Origin: an uncultured Ectothiorhodospiraceae bacterium
GTDB taxonomy: Bacteria > Pseudomonadota > Gammaproteobacteria > UBA6429 > Thiohalophilaceae
Length of the DNA: 64,000 nt
Assembly (NCBI GenBank): GCA_947259575.1
Contig: CAMYMU010000039.1
Location: 1 to 64,000, forward strand
Reading direction: 5' to 3'
Positions 54,343 through 62,945 of this stretch are shown in pieces. The stretch's first letter is position 1. Each line of letters starts with the position of its first letter. Below the pieces are notes generated by a model. The model was not told the DNA's origin. It was given only the letters and a program-made list of their open reading frames with translations, and did not search any database. Made by a program: the position numbers and the translations under genes.

Positions 54343-55206
54343 TTAGACTACCCAGCTAGCTATGACGATAATCGCCAGGAAAGTGATACATGCCAGAACA
54401 GCACGCTTAGCCAGGGAGAGACACGCAATAATCGAATCTATATTCACCTCATTGTCTGTACTACAATCGTGAATGTGTAAAGCACCCAGGCCTGCTTCAA
54501 ACAGTAGTCCATCACTATCAGACTGCCACAGGTCTGAAACCTTGCGTAGTGAATGCATCACATCCACGAAACTACCGACTACCGCAAAACACAACACCGT
54601 TAAACGCGCGGGTACCCACATCAGGATCTGATAAAGATCTAACACGGCATTGGCAAAGCCCGATTGTGTACCGGTGAAACGATCCTGGAGTAGACATGCC
54701 ATACGAAACAATACCGCGCCCACGGGGCCGAGAACAATAAACCAGAAAAAGACACCTAGTATGCTGCTGCACACTTTAATAAATAGCGTTTCTTTTACGT
54801 ACTGTGACGTCGCGACGGGATCGGGATCTGCCTCACGTCCCAGAATTTTTTCTGCATGTATATGGGCCTCAGCCGCATCGCCATCTTGTAAGGCTTTGAT
54901 GTAATCCTTAGTTTGTCGAATCGGGTCACTCGGTCCTAACGACATAGATAAAACCGCGACACCAAATGCAAACTCAAACACACCCCATACGCCACCCAGC
55001 ATGGCCGCGACTAACCAGACGGCAAATATGACAGGGGCAATAATCGCGAGCACCACAACCGGCCCATCACGAAAACTGTTTGATTCCGTTTTATGCGTGA
55101 CCCAATCCGTTAATTGAGAAAACCAGTCGAAGCGCCGCCAATCCTCGAGCTGCTTTACAGTCAGCTCAATACCAATGCTTAGAATAATGGATATGAAAAA
55201 AATCAC
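54343..55206 (-). CDS. ampE: AmpE-like integral membrane protein
   Basis: 287 residues, four to five membrane helices. The pattern follows AmpE: N-terminal ISIILSIGIELTVKQLEDW, middle IHAEKILGREADP and TLFIKVCSSILGVFFWFIVLGPVGAVLF, then GFANAVLDLYQILMWVPARL. AmpE is a membrane protein of beta-lactamase-induction loci with a fold related to cobalamin CbiB. It is between ampD (37 bp) and cobU (9 bp), so the ampD pairing favours AmpE, while the cob operon leaves a CbiB-like role open. Confidence 0.85.
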   Translation of the reverse strand: MIFFISIILSIGIELTVKQLEDWRRFDWFSQLTDWVTHKTESNSFRDGPVVVLAIIAPVIFAVWLVAAMLGGVWGVFEFAFGVAVLSMSLGPSDPIRQTKDYIKALQDGDAAEAHIHAEKILGREADPDPVATSQYVKETLFIKVCSSILGVFFWFIVLGPVGAVLFRMACLLQDRFTGTQSGFANAVLDLYQILMWVPARLTVLCFAVVGSFVDVMHSLRKVSDLWQSDSDGLLFEAGLGALHIHDCSTDNEVNIDSIIACLSLAKRAVLACITFLAIIVIASWVV

Positions 55207-55243
55207 AGGCTATGAGGTCCTTTCCGGCTTTTATCTGGTTAGT

Positions 55244-55825
55244 TTATCCTAATCTTTCATCCAGCACATGAGCCAATTTTGCCCAATCAAACGCAGATCC
55301 CGGGTCAGTCTTGCGGCCAGGGGCAATATTCGAGTGCCCAGTTATACGATCTCGCGATATTGCAGGATATGCGGTTAAAATCGCCTCAATTACCGCCCCC
55401 AGTTGCTGGTACTGATTGCCCGTATACTCAACCTCATCCGTGCCTTCTAGCTCAATACCTATCGAAAAGTCGTTACACGCTTCTCGTCCTTCATATTGTG
55501 ATTTACCCGCATGCCAGGCCCTTTTCTGAAAGGGGACAAACTGGATAATACTGCCGTCCCGACGAATAAACAGATGTGCTGAGACCCGCATATCCTTAAT
55601 TTCATCAAATCCAGGATCTAGGGTGTGATTGAGCCGGTTGGTGAAAAAATGCTCTACATAGGGGCCTCCAAACTGGCCCGCTGGCAGGCTAATCCCGTGC
55701 AACACTATCAAGCTGATATCGTCCGCAACCGGGCGATCGTCACAATTAGGCGAGGCTATATAAGGGATATCCATCAGCAAGGATGACGGCTTGTCGACCT
55801 TAAGATCCATTTTGATTATTTCCAT
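55244..55825 (-). CDS. ampD: 1,6-anhydro-N-acetylmuramoyl-L-alanine amidase AmpD
   Basis: 193 residues. Zinc ligands are seen in SLIVLHGISLP, RITGHSNIAPGRKTDPG (His and Asp), with AHLFIRRDGSIIQFVPFQKRAWHAGKS and CNDFSIGIELEGTD typical of cytoplasmic AmpD. It cleaves anhydro-muropeptides during cell-wall recycling and so limits beta-lactamase induction. First gene of the ampD-ampE-cobUTCS-btuF run. The first ATG is used. Confidence 0.95.
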   Translation of the reverse strand: MEIIKMDLKVDKPSSLLMDIPYIASPNCDDRPVADDISLIVLHGISLPAGQFGGPYVEHFFTNRLNHTLDPGFDEIKDMRVSAHLFIRRDGSIIQFVPFQKRAWHAGKSQYEGREACNDFSIGIELEGTDEVEYTGNQYQQLGAVIEAILTAYPAISRDRITGHSNIAPGRKTDPGSAFDWAKLAHVLDERLG

Positions 55826-55923
55826 ATAGCGCGTCCTTTATCCTCGCCTTCTAAAAGAATTTTGATATTATCAGGTGCAACGACACTCCCTTCAATAAAA
55901 ACAATCCAGGAGTACCCGCAATC

Positions 55924-57327
55924 ATGGACAATATCGCCGCCTTGCTTTCCACTATAGAGAATGACTACGTATGGGGTCCGGTTACGATCCTGCTACTGGT
56001 CGGCACCGGTTTGTACCTCACCATTGGACTTGCCTTCATGCCGATTCGAAAATTAGGCACAGGTTTCAAACTGCTGTGGCAAGGGCGTAAGGAAGACCGA
56101 AGCGAAGGTGATATCAGTCCGTTTAATGCATTAATGACGGCCATGTCGGCAACCGTTGGTACGGGTAACATCGTCGGTGTCGCAGGTGCCATCGCAATCG
56201 GCGGACCGGGTGCAATTTTCTGGATGTGGATCACCGCCCTGGTTGGCATGGCAACAAAATATTCAGAAGCTGTGCTTGCAGTGAAATACAGAGAAACCGA
56301 CGAGCGCGGTAAACACCAGGGTGGCCCGATGTACTACATCAAAAATGGCCTGGGTAAAAACTGGACCTGGCTTGCCTTTTTGTTCGCCCTGTTCGGCGCG
56401 CTGGCAGCATTTGGAATCGGTAATGGTGTACAGTCCAACGCGGCCGCAAATAACATTGCCGTATTGTTTGTCAACGAAGGCTGGATTAGCAATGAGTCCA
56501 GCGGTACGGTGATCTGGATAACTGGGGCCATCCTAAGCATCCTGGTGGGACTGGTGATCATTGGTGGCGTTCATCGCATTGGTGCCTTTGCCGGTAAGAT
56601 CGTTCCAATCATGACACTCTTTTATGTTGGGGGCGCCCTTTTAATTATCCTGACCAACATCACCGCTGTCCCCGCTGCCATCTGGTTAATCCTGGATCAT
56701 GCATTTACAGGCTCTGCTGTAGCAGGTGGTTTTGTCTGGGCCGTCATCATGACAGCCATCCAAGCAGGTGTTGCCAGAGGCCTGTTCTCTAATGAAGCCG
56801 GTCTGGGTACCGCACCGATTGCACACGCTGCAGCAAAAACTGATGACCCGGTTAAGCAAGGCACAATCGCAATGTTGGGTACCTTTCTCGACACAATTGT
56901 TATCTGCTCGATGACGGCTTTAGTTATCATTATTATGAATGGTTGGACCCAAATCGATCCTGTGACCGGTGATCTTATGTCTAAAGCCGCGATGACATCT
57001 TATTCCTTTTCTCAGGGACTGAGCGGTTATGGCCAATATATTGTTAGCTTTGGCATGATATTTTTTACTTTTACCACCATCATCGGCTGGAGTTTTTATG
57101 GCGAGCGTTGTGCGGAATACTTGCTTGGGGTTAAGGTGATTATTTTTTATCGCATATTTTGGGTCGCCGTCGTTTTTTTAGGTACAACCTTAAAGCTAGA
57201 CGTGGTGTGGACCATCGCAGGAATCTTAAATGGACTGATGGCCATTCCAAACTTGATCGGTTTGCTTCTGCTAAGTCCAATTATCTTTAAGCTGACAAAA
57301 GATTACTACGCCAACAAACCTTTATAG
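55924..57327 (+). CDS. Sodium:alanine symporter (AGCS family)
   Basis: 467 residues, about 11 membrane helices. Family motifs are FNALMTAMSATVGTGNIVGVAG, GPGAIFWMWITALVGMATKYSEA, RGLFSNEAGLGTAPIAHAAA and WSFYGERCAEYLLG. It couples Na+ to uptake of alanine or glycine. It is divergent from ampD and 2 bp before nadC, apparently co-transcribed. The alanine link with AmpD-driven peptidoglycan recycling is suggestive only. Confidence 0.93.
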   Translation: MDNIAALLSTIENDYVWGPVTILLLVGTGLYLTIGLAFMPIRKLGTGFKLLWQGRKEDRSEGDISPFNALMTAMSATVGTGNIVGVAGAIAIGGPGAIFWMWITALVGMATKYSEAVLAVKYRETDERGKHQGGPMYYIKNGLGKNWTWLAFLFALFGALAAFGIGNGVQSNAAANNIAVLFVNEGWISNESSGTVIWITGAILSILVGLVIIGGVHRIGAFAGKIVPIMTLFYVGGALLIILTNITAVPAAIWLILDHAFTGSAVAGGFVWAVIMTAIQAGVARGLFSNEAGLGTAPIAHAAAKTDDPVKQGTIAMLGTFLDTIVICSMTALVIIIMNGWTQIDPVTGDLMSKAAMTSYSFSQGLSGYGQYIVSFGMIFFTFTTIIGWSFYGERCAEYLLGVKVIIFYRIFWVAVVFLGTTLKLDVVWTIAGILNGLMAIPNLIGLLLLSPIIFKLTKDYYANKPL

Positions 57328-57329
57328 TC

Positions 57330-58172
57330 ATGCAAATAAACTTGGAAAATGTTAGTGAAAGTATTACTGAACAAGTCAGGCTCGTACTACTTGAAGATGT
57401 AGGCACCGGCGATGTCACCGCAAACCTGATCGATGCCCAACAGACATCAAATGCAAAAGTGATCACACGCGAAGCAGGCGTCTTATGTGGTCAGGCATGG
57501 TTTGATGAAACATTTAAACAAGTTAATTCTAACATAGAGATTGACTGGCAGGTCAAAGAAGGTTCTCTGATAAAAGCAGAGCAGACACTTTGTACGATTA
57601 CAGGCCAAACTCGCGCGCTACTGACGGCAGAGCGAGCCGCCCTAAACTTTTTACAAACACTCGCCGGCACAGCGACGACAACCAAACAATACGTCGATAA
57701 ACTGGAAGGCACTGGCGTTCAAATACTCGATACCCGCAAAACCATCCCCGGCCTTAGACTTGCACAAAAATATGCCGTGCACTGTGGCGGAGGAAAAAAT
57801 CACAGGATAGGTCTCTATGACATGATCCTGATTAAAGAAAACCATATCGCCAGTTGCGGCTCAATAACCACCGCCCTGCAAAAGGCGCAAGCCGTAAACA
57901 ATGAAATTGAAATAGAAATAGAAGTAGAAAACCTTGATGAATTAGAACAAGCCTTAAACGCAGGTGCAAAACGCGTCCTGCTCGACAACTTTAGTATTGA
58001 AACACTCAAGCAAGCCGTCAGCCTAAATCAACAACGAGCCAAACTGGAAGTATCAGGCAACATCACCCTGGAAAATATTCGGGACTATGCGCTGACGGGG
58101 ATAGATTATATTTCCAGTGGGGCTATAACCAAACATGTTAGGGCATTGGATTTGTCTATGCAGTTTGTATGA
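57330..58172 (+). CDS. nadC: Nicotinate-nucleotide pyrophosphorylase (carboxylating)
   Basis: 280 residues. LLEDVGTGDVTANLI, LDTRKTIPGLRLAQKYAV with HCGGGKNHRIGLYDMILIKENH, IEVENLDELEQAL, LLDNFS and EVSGNITLENIRDYA are all NadC signatures. It converts quinolinate to nicotinate mononucleotide in NAD synthesis. ampD and nadC are neighbours in many gammaproteobacteria; here the symporter lies between them. Repeat copy B starts right after its stop. Confidence 0.97.
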   Translation: MQINLENVSESITEQVRLVLLEDVGTGDVTANLIDAQQTSNAKVITREAGVLCGQAWFDETFKQVNSNIEIDWQVKEGSLIKAEQTLCTITGQTRALLTAERAALNFLQTLAGTATTTKQYVDKLEGTGVQILDTRKTIPGLRLAQKYAVHCGGGKNHRIGLYDMILIKENHIASCGSITTALQKAQAVNNEIEIEIEVENLDELEQALNAGAKRVLLDNFSIETLKQAVSLNQQRAKLEVSGNITLENIRDYALTGIDYISSGAITKHVRALDLSMQFV

Positions 58173-58180
58173 GTTTTTTC

Positions 58181-58690
58181 GCTCTCGCCGAGAGCGACCT
58201 ACTTTCTTGTATCGACAAGAAAGTAGGCAAAGAAACTCTTCCCCTGCGCTTGCCAAGCATTCGCTGCTTATTGGCTTGCTCAGTGAAACTTTGTGATTCG
58301 CCTTCCCTGGCTCATCACAAAGGCTCGGCTTCCTGCCTCGCCCCGTTCGGGTTTCAATTGCGCTTAGCCAAACGCCTCTCATGGCGCGCAAGGGAATTAT
58401 CCACTGAGCGATTACAGTGTTAGTTACCCAGAAGTTATCTCTGCCGTTGTTGTGAGCAAATCTCCCCCATGTGCGGATGTGTGAGTTTTCGTGATTTTTG
58501 AAAAAATTAGAATAAGAGCGAGCCATGGACGGCGAGCCCGGTTTTGCTGAGCATGGATGCGAATCAAAACCGGACAAGGCAAAAAATACTAAAACTCACT
58601 GTTTACATCCGCAACGGGGGTGTCGTTTCTTTTGGATACTTTTCTTTGGACAAGCAAAGAAAAGTATCTCGCTTCAGTGAAGCGAAAAAG
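58181..58690. repeat. Hairpin-rich dispersed repeat, copy B
   Basis: It begins 9 bp after nadC with hairpins GCTCTC/GAGAGC (58181-58195) and CTACTTTCTTGT/ACAAGAAAGTAG (58199-58226). A GC-rich core at 58322-58343 differs from the reverse complement of copy A at one base of 22. Blocks near CCCCCATGTGCGG, GCGAGCCATGGACGGCGAGC and AATCAAAACCGGACA follow, then a perfect 14-bp hairpin (58635-58648 with 58655-58668). It is inverted relative to copy A at 27091-27600. No credible gene lies in it. Confidence 0.75.
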
Positions 58691-58784
58691 AGATATACTA
58701 ATAAAGTAGATTCCCTGCGCCCAGGAAATGACGAGAAAAAAATAGGAATAGCGAAGAGCCTCAGAAAGACGAAAAAACCTAAAA

Positions 58785-60506
58785 TTACATCCCCGGAGCC
58801 GATAACTCAAAAACAACAAACTCCTGCTTGGTCAACATCACATTCCCCAATCTCGCAGGTAAGGTTCGGTTGTCTTCACGCAATAATCTTAAAGGTGACC
58901 CAGGGACAAAATCATAATCGTGTTTGGCGACCAGACACCATTTGCTTTCCATGCTTTGGAAGATAATAACGCCGGCACCGTCAATACCTGTTCCTCCGAC
59001 AGGTTGATCACTGTAGACAACAGCTGACTCGGCATGATTAGAAAATCGTACAATCGCAACTTCAACTTGTTGTTCATTAGGTCGATTTATTCGCGACACA
59101 TAACCTAGCAGCGGCCGCTCGACATCGGCATTGGGGTTAAAGGATACGAGTTGTCCAATTTGAATCGGATTGGTATATGCACTTTCACGGGTTAACACCA
59201 ATATACCACCGGTACTGAAGTTAACAATTTCCCACTTTGTATTGCCTCTCTCACCGGCATCCATCATGGTCACCATCGGTGAGACCCCGGTAAGCTTATC
59301 TCTGAACACACGCGTATTGGTTTTGTGTTTGACTTCGTCATTGGCCATGCCCATCAGCAAGTCAAATGTGTCACGGAAACTGAAATGTAGTTTCAAGTCT
59401 TCATGGCCAAAGGCGGCATGGCGTTTTTGTTTTCGTTCACGAGGGCGTAAGCCAAACAACATTGTTTCTAATAAAGGAAAGCGTTCTATCGCCTCAAGAT
59501 CCAATAACGGCCGACTTAATTTATCTATATCAAACTGGCCAATAAATTTCATCTTTGCCAGGGCTTCATAGTCTGCAACCAGGCGATTATAAAGATTGGC
59601 ATAATCGATACGAATCCGTTGCGCCGCCATATGCTGTTCGCGCTGAAAAAGTGGTGGCCCTTTTTGATCTACGTGTGTGACTAACCAGCCTGGCTCCAGT
59701 TCGGAATTGTCATCAGTATGGATCTGGATCGCATCCTCGACATAATTAAGATAAGCATCCGGCGTATGGAATAACCGAGTTGACCAGCTTGGTGCATCAA
59801 GCAAACCAAATAGCTGAATCGATATGAATAACTTCTTTGCGGTTGAATGTGAAACTTGCTGCACAGAGTTTGATTTTTTATGCCAGGTGCCTATGCTTCC
59901 TAATAGATCATGCTCCTCATCGACATCATCATGTACAAGCAGTGAGAAAAATACTCTATTCACGTCTTGCCAATTATTCGCAGGTAATTTTTGATGGCGT
60001 AGAGCCATAAAGCGCTGTTGGATTCGCAACAGCTCTAGAATGCGCAGCCCGGTCTCAATGGATTTTTCGCGGTTGCGTCGATACCCTAGCGTCTTGGCTG
60101 AATAAATATCTTTAAAATAGTGTTTATAGGCAATCGCAGCTTGTTCGGTTATGTCGACACAGCCCAACACCACTTCTCGGCGCTCTTTGCTTTCGGGAAG
60201 TGACAACACCTTTGACTGGTAGGTCTGGTAATACTTGGCCATGGTCGAGTAGATGTAAGCAACCACGGTTCGAACAATTTCGATGCGTTTATCATTTTTG
60301 ATATTGTAGCGATTGACCTGACTCAGCAGAGAGGCAGCTTCCTGCAGTTGCTTAACTGGCGAAGACTTCAGCCCAGTCAGTTTCTTTAAAGCTGTTTCCT
60401 TGGTAATTGCCGCCTTAGGCGGGCTTTTGAAGGCCGTCGGCAAGTTAGCAAACTGGCCCAAGGCCTTGCTTCCTTTTGTAATTTTTATTCTTGCTGCTGA
60501 CGCCAT
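58785..60506 (-). CDS. Large protein with a C-terminal PilZ-like domain
   Basis: 573 residues from the ATG at 60506; no good ribosome site is visible and an in-frame GTG lies 78 bp upstream. Residues about 40-380 are helical, like a repeat or scaffold region. The C-terminal part (about 400-560) has a PilZ-like beta barrel: KWEIVNFSTGGILVL and IQIGQLVSF, preceded by charged RERKQKRHA that may act as the c-di-GMP-binding arginine loop. A c-di-GMP effector linked to motility or envelope is plausible; the canonical RxxxR then D/NxSxxG is only partly met (NFSTGG). Confidence 0.65.
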   Translation of the reverse strand: MASAARIKITKGSKALGQFANLPTAFKSPPKAAITKETALKKLTGLKSSPVKQLQEAASLLSQVNRYNIKNDKRIEIVRTVVAYIYSTMAKYYQTYQSKVLSLPESKERREVVLGCVDITEQAAIAYKHYFKDIYSAKTLGYRRNREKSIETGLRILELLRIQQRFMALRHQKLPANNWQDVNRVFFSLLVHDDVDEEHDLLGSIGTWHKKSNSVQQVSHSTAKKLFISIQLFGLLDAPSWSTRLFHTPDAYLNYVEDAIQIHTDDNSELEPGWLVTHVDQKGPPLFQREQHMAAQRIRIDYANLYNRLVADYEALAKMKFIGQFDIDKLSRPLLDLEAIERFPLLETMLFGLRPRERKQKRHAAFGHEDLKLHFSFRDTFDLLMGMANDEVKHKTNTRVFRDKLTGVSPMVTMMDAGERGNTKWEIVNFSTGGILVLTRESAYTNPIQIGQLVSFNPNADVERPLLGYVSRINRPNEQQVEVAIVRFSNHAESAVVYSDQPVGGTGIDGAGVIIFQSMESKWCLVAKHDYDFVPGSPLRLLREDNRTLPARLGNVMLTKQEFVVFELSAPGM

Positions 60507-60843
60507 AAGTTTAGAATTAACGCTCAAATAAAAAGACACCCGTGGTGCCAATAATAGTCCTGCCAATCTTGTGCTTATAACCACATATATTTTATAGTCT
60601 AATCCCTGCTCATAATATACGCAATTTCGTCTTACAAATTCGAGAACAGAATCAAGAAATGTCCCACCACAGTTGGATTGTATTCAGCTAGACGTTTGAT
60701 CATAATCTATAAACTGGGCAAAATCTATTAACTAACTGTTTTTATTTGAATTATCAATGTTTTATAGATCCTGCCAACTGATATTCAATTGATCAAAAAG
60801 ATCGAATCTTAGTATGGTCTTCATTTAAAAGGTGGGAAGTATT

Positions 60844-60875
60844 ATTGGAAATTATAAAAAAGTGGTGCCGGAGAG
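60844..60875 (+). repeat. Duplicate of the tRNA-Thr 3' end and flank
   Basis: These 32 bp repeat positions 61005-61036 with one mismatch. They include the CCA end, discriminator and the first acceptor-stem bases of the adjacent tRNA (minus strand), plus 19 bp beyond it. Between the two copies lies a 129-bp GC-rich stretch containing GTACATCCATGTACATC. It may be an integration or insertion scar at the tRNA. Confidence 0.6.
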
Positions 60876-61023
60876 GCCGCTCTCGGCCTTGGCCCAGGCC
60901 AGCCTCTCGACCATCCAGGTCTCACCTCCTCCCTGGCCTACGCGGCATTCGTACATCCATGTACATCAGGAATTACCCAATCCTCCAAATTCTTTACACA
61001 CATAATTGGAAATTATAAAAAGG

Positions 61024-61099
61024 TGGTGCCGGAGAGAGGAATTGAACCCCCGACCTTTTCATTACGAGTGAACTGCTCTACCGACTGAGCTACTCCGGC
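61024..61099 (-). tRNA. tRNA-Thr (anticodon CGT)
   Basis: A full cloverleaf reads on the minus strand: acceptor GCCGGAG/CTCCGGC with discriminator A and encoded CCA, D-arm GCTC AGTCGGTA GAGC, anticodon loop CTCGTAA (CGT, reads ACG), T-loop TTCAATT. The length is 76 nt with CCA. The top pair of the anticodon stem is mismatched (G opposite A), which is tolerated in some tRNAs. Confidence 0.93.
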
Positions 61100-61196
61100 T
61101 AAAATTTTTCTGGCGCAAATTTTTGATCAAAAGCTTAACTGGACAGAATTATACTAAAGAGAGGCGCGAAAGTGTGATTGGATTGTTGTAATCGAT

Positions 61197-61619
61197 TTAG
61201 CTGGATTGACGCACACGAATAATGACATCAACGGCTTCGGCTTCGGTCCCTTCGGGTAAGGGAGGTAGATTTGAAAGATTTACCGCTTCTGAATCCACAT
61301 CAATCAGCTCACCTGAGTCGACGTTATAAAAATGGTGGTGGCTAGATGTGTTCGAGTCATAGAACACTTTCGTGGGATCAACAATCACTTCACTGAGCAG
61401 GCCTTTGCTCGCGAATAAACCCAGGGTGTTATAGACGGTCGCTTTTGAGACCAGCGAGCTCTCCGAATTGACTATCGCCAGCACCTGCTCCGCAGAGAGA
61501 TGTTGTGGCTTGGCAAACAATATCTGTGCAATTTCAACACGTTGCTGAGTAGGCGTGACCCCGGCTTGCTTGAGACGCGCAATCACGTCGACCCTGCTTG
61601 TATTTGATTCTACAGTCAT
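61197..61619 (-). CDS. Fur-family transcriptional regulator without CxxC zinc motifs
   Basis: 140-odd residues from the ATG at 61619. The winged helix has AGVTPTQQRVEIAQILF and VSKATVYNTLGLFASKGL; the metal-sensing HHHFYNVDSGELIDVD follows. Cys pairs that bind structural zinc in Fur and PerR are absent (no Cys in the protein), as in Irr-like members. It may sense peroxide, haem or manganese rather than iron alone. It is divergent-free: thiO ends 22 bp beyond the region upstream on the same strand. Confidence 0.88.
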   Translation of the reverse strand: MTVESNTSRVDVIARLKQAGVTPTQQRVEIAQILFAKPQHLSAEQVLAIVNSESSLVSKATVYNTLGLFASKGLLSEVIVDPTKVFYDSNTSSHHHFYNVDSGELIDVDSEAVNLSNLPPLPEGTEAEAVDVIIRVRQSS

Positions 61620-61685
61620 ATTCTCAAGTATAGACGACCTTTTTAGACAAAGTCTAGAAATCAACCAACTTCCCTGCCTAAATTA

Positions 61686-62780
61686 TCACCTTTCTAGCCC
61701 ATAATCTCGCGGCTCTAAGATAGGTGTTCGTTGCAGGATCAGGTCTGTGACTAAGCGAACCGAGGCAGGTGCAAGCACGACACCATTTCGGAAATGACCT
61801 GCATTCAAAAAAAGCCCCTCCAGGCCTGAGATCATACATATATATGGTATACCGGCTGTACTCTCCGGGCGCAGCCCAGACCAGTGGTTCTCTAATTCGG
61901 CCTCGGCCAGAAAGGGAAACAAGGCCTCAGCAGTGTGGCGTAATTCTAACAGTGCTTCCTGGGTCGTCGACTTATCGAAGCCCACATCTTCCTGTGTACT
62001 CCCTGCCAGGACCCGACCATCCCGTCTTGGAATTACATAATGCCCCTCTGACAAAGTGATGCGTTTTATTTGTCCTGGAGAAGTTCGGTACATCAACATC
62101 TGGCCGCGCAAGGGCTTGATCGGAACCTCGATATTCATGCTGGTAAGTAAGCGCGCACTCCAGGCCCCGGCGCAAATAACCACGACATCCGCCTCATGCT
62201 TGTCCTCACCTACAGACACACCTCGCACCTTTTTGCCCGAAACTAAAAAGCCACTTACTGGGCTATTCTCCAACAGTGTAATCCCACGTTTCAGGCAGCT
62301 CGCCCGCAAGCTTTTGATTAGTCTGGGATTTCTGATCTGGGCGATCTCGGGAAATAACAGTCCCTGAGTATGAGCCTCCGCTAGCTCAGGTTCCTGCTCA
62401 TGCAGCATCCGCTCATCCAGTCGTTCACAGGCTATACCATAGTCCCGAGCCCAATTTGTTGCCTTGGCAAACATGGCATCAGCTGTTGTTTGATTGGCCA
62501 GCACCAACAAACCGCTTTGAGTCCATTGTGGGTCAACACCCCCTTCATCGATTAACTCTTCGGCCAATTGGGGATACTGCTGCTGACTCCATTTGGCCAA
62601 GGCATTCACTGAGTCGGCATAATCCCAGGGATACAAAGGGGAAAGAATGCCCCCTCCCGCCCAGGATGATTCGCGACCAATTTGACCTTGCTCAAGTAGG
62701 GTGACCGTGGCTCCTGATTTCGACAGCTCTCTCGCCGTCATCATGCCCAATAATCCCCCACCCACTACGACTGCTTTCAT
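61686..62780 (-). CDS. thiO: Glycine oxidase ThiO
   Basis: 364 residues. N-terminal FAD-binding VVVGGGLLGMMTARELSKSG with LLEQGQIGRESSWAGGGILSP, then DVVVICAGAWSARLL and the C-terminal ENHWSGLRPESTAGIPYI and LFLNAGHFRNGVVLAP signatures. The DAO family enzyme oxidises glycine to iminoacetic acid for the thiazole ring of thiamine. No other thi genes are visible here. It is divergent from the minor-pilin genes. Confidence 0.93.
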   Translation of the reverse strand: MKAVVVGGGLLGMMTARELSKSGATVTLLEQGQIGRESSWAGGGILSPLYPWDYADSVNALAKWSQQQYPQLAEELIDEGGVDPQWTQSGLLVLANQTTADAMFAKATNWARDYGIACERLDERMLHEQEPELAEAHTQGLLFPEIAQIRNPRLIKSLRASCLKRGITLLENSPVSGFLVSGKKVRGVSVGEDKHEADVVVICAGAWSARLLTSMNIEVPIKPLRGQMLMYRTSPGQIKRITLSEGHYVIPRRDGRVLAGSTQEDVGFDKSTTQEALLELRHTAEALFPFLAEAELENHWSGLRPESTAGIPYICMISGLEGLFLNAGHFRNGVVLAPASVRLVTDLILQRTPILEPRDYGLER

Positions 62781-62839
62781 TCTTTCCCCTGCTTAGTAAC
62801 TAATCATAAAATGTTTCACTAATGCCATTATCCTATGGT

Positions 62840-62855
62840 TGTGAAACAAATCACA
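62840..62855 (+). promoter_or_regulatory. CRP/Vfr-type operator upstream of the minor-pilin genes
   Basis: TGTGAAACAAATCACA is a perfect TGTGA-N6-TCACA palindrome, the full consensus for CRP and its Vfr homologue. It lies 91 bp before the pilin gene start and 60 bp before the divergent thiO start, so it may serve either direction; Vfr control of type IV pili is known in Pseudomonas. Confidence 0.65.
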
Positions 62856-62945
62856 CTCATGTTAAATCAATAAGTTAGACTTATTTCACTGGACTATTTA
62901 CCAGAACCATTTGTCCTCACAAAACGACGTTTTATCGAAAGATAC

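Noticed and set aside
54343-55206. Annotation of the AmpE-like gene as cobD/cbiB
   Set aside because: Similarity runs along AmpE (WVPARL region and ampD neighbour). The conserved CbiB motifs around its central ENTVDG and YKAVNTLDSM segments are not present.
58169-58966. Open frames of 84 and 140 codons after nadC
   Set aside because: They lie in repeat copy B and overlap the end of the PilZ-like gene. The residues encoded by hairpins recur from copy A in other frames.
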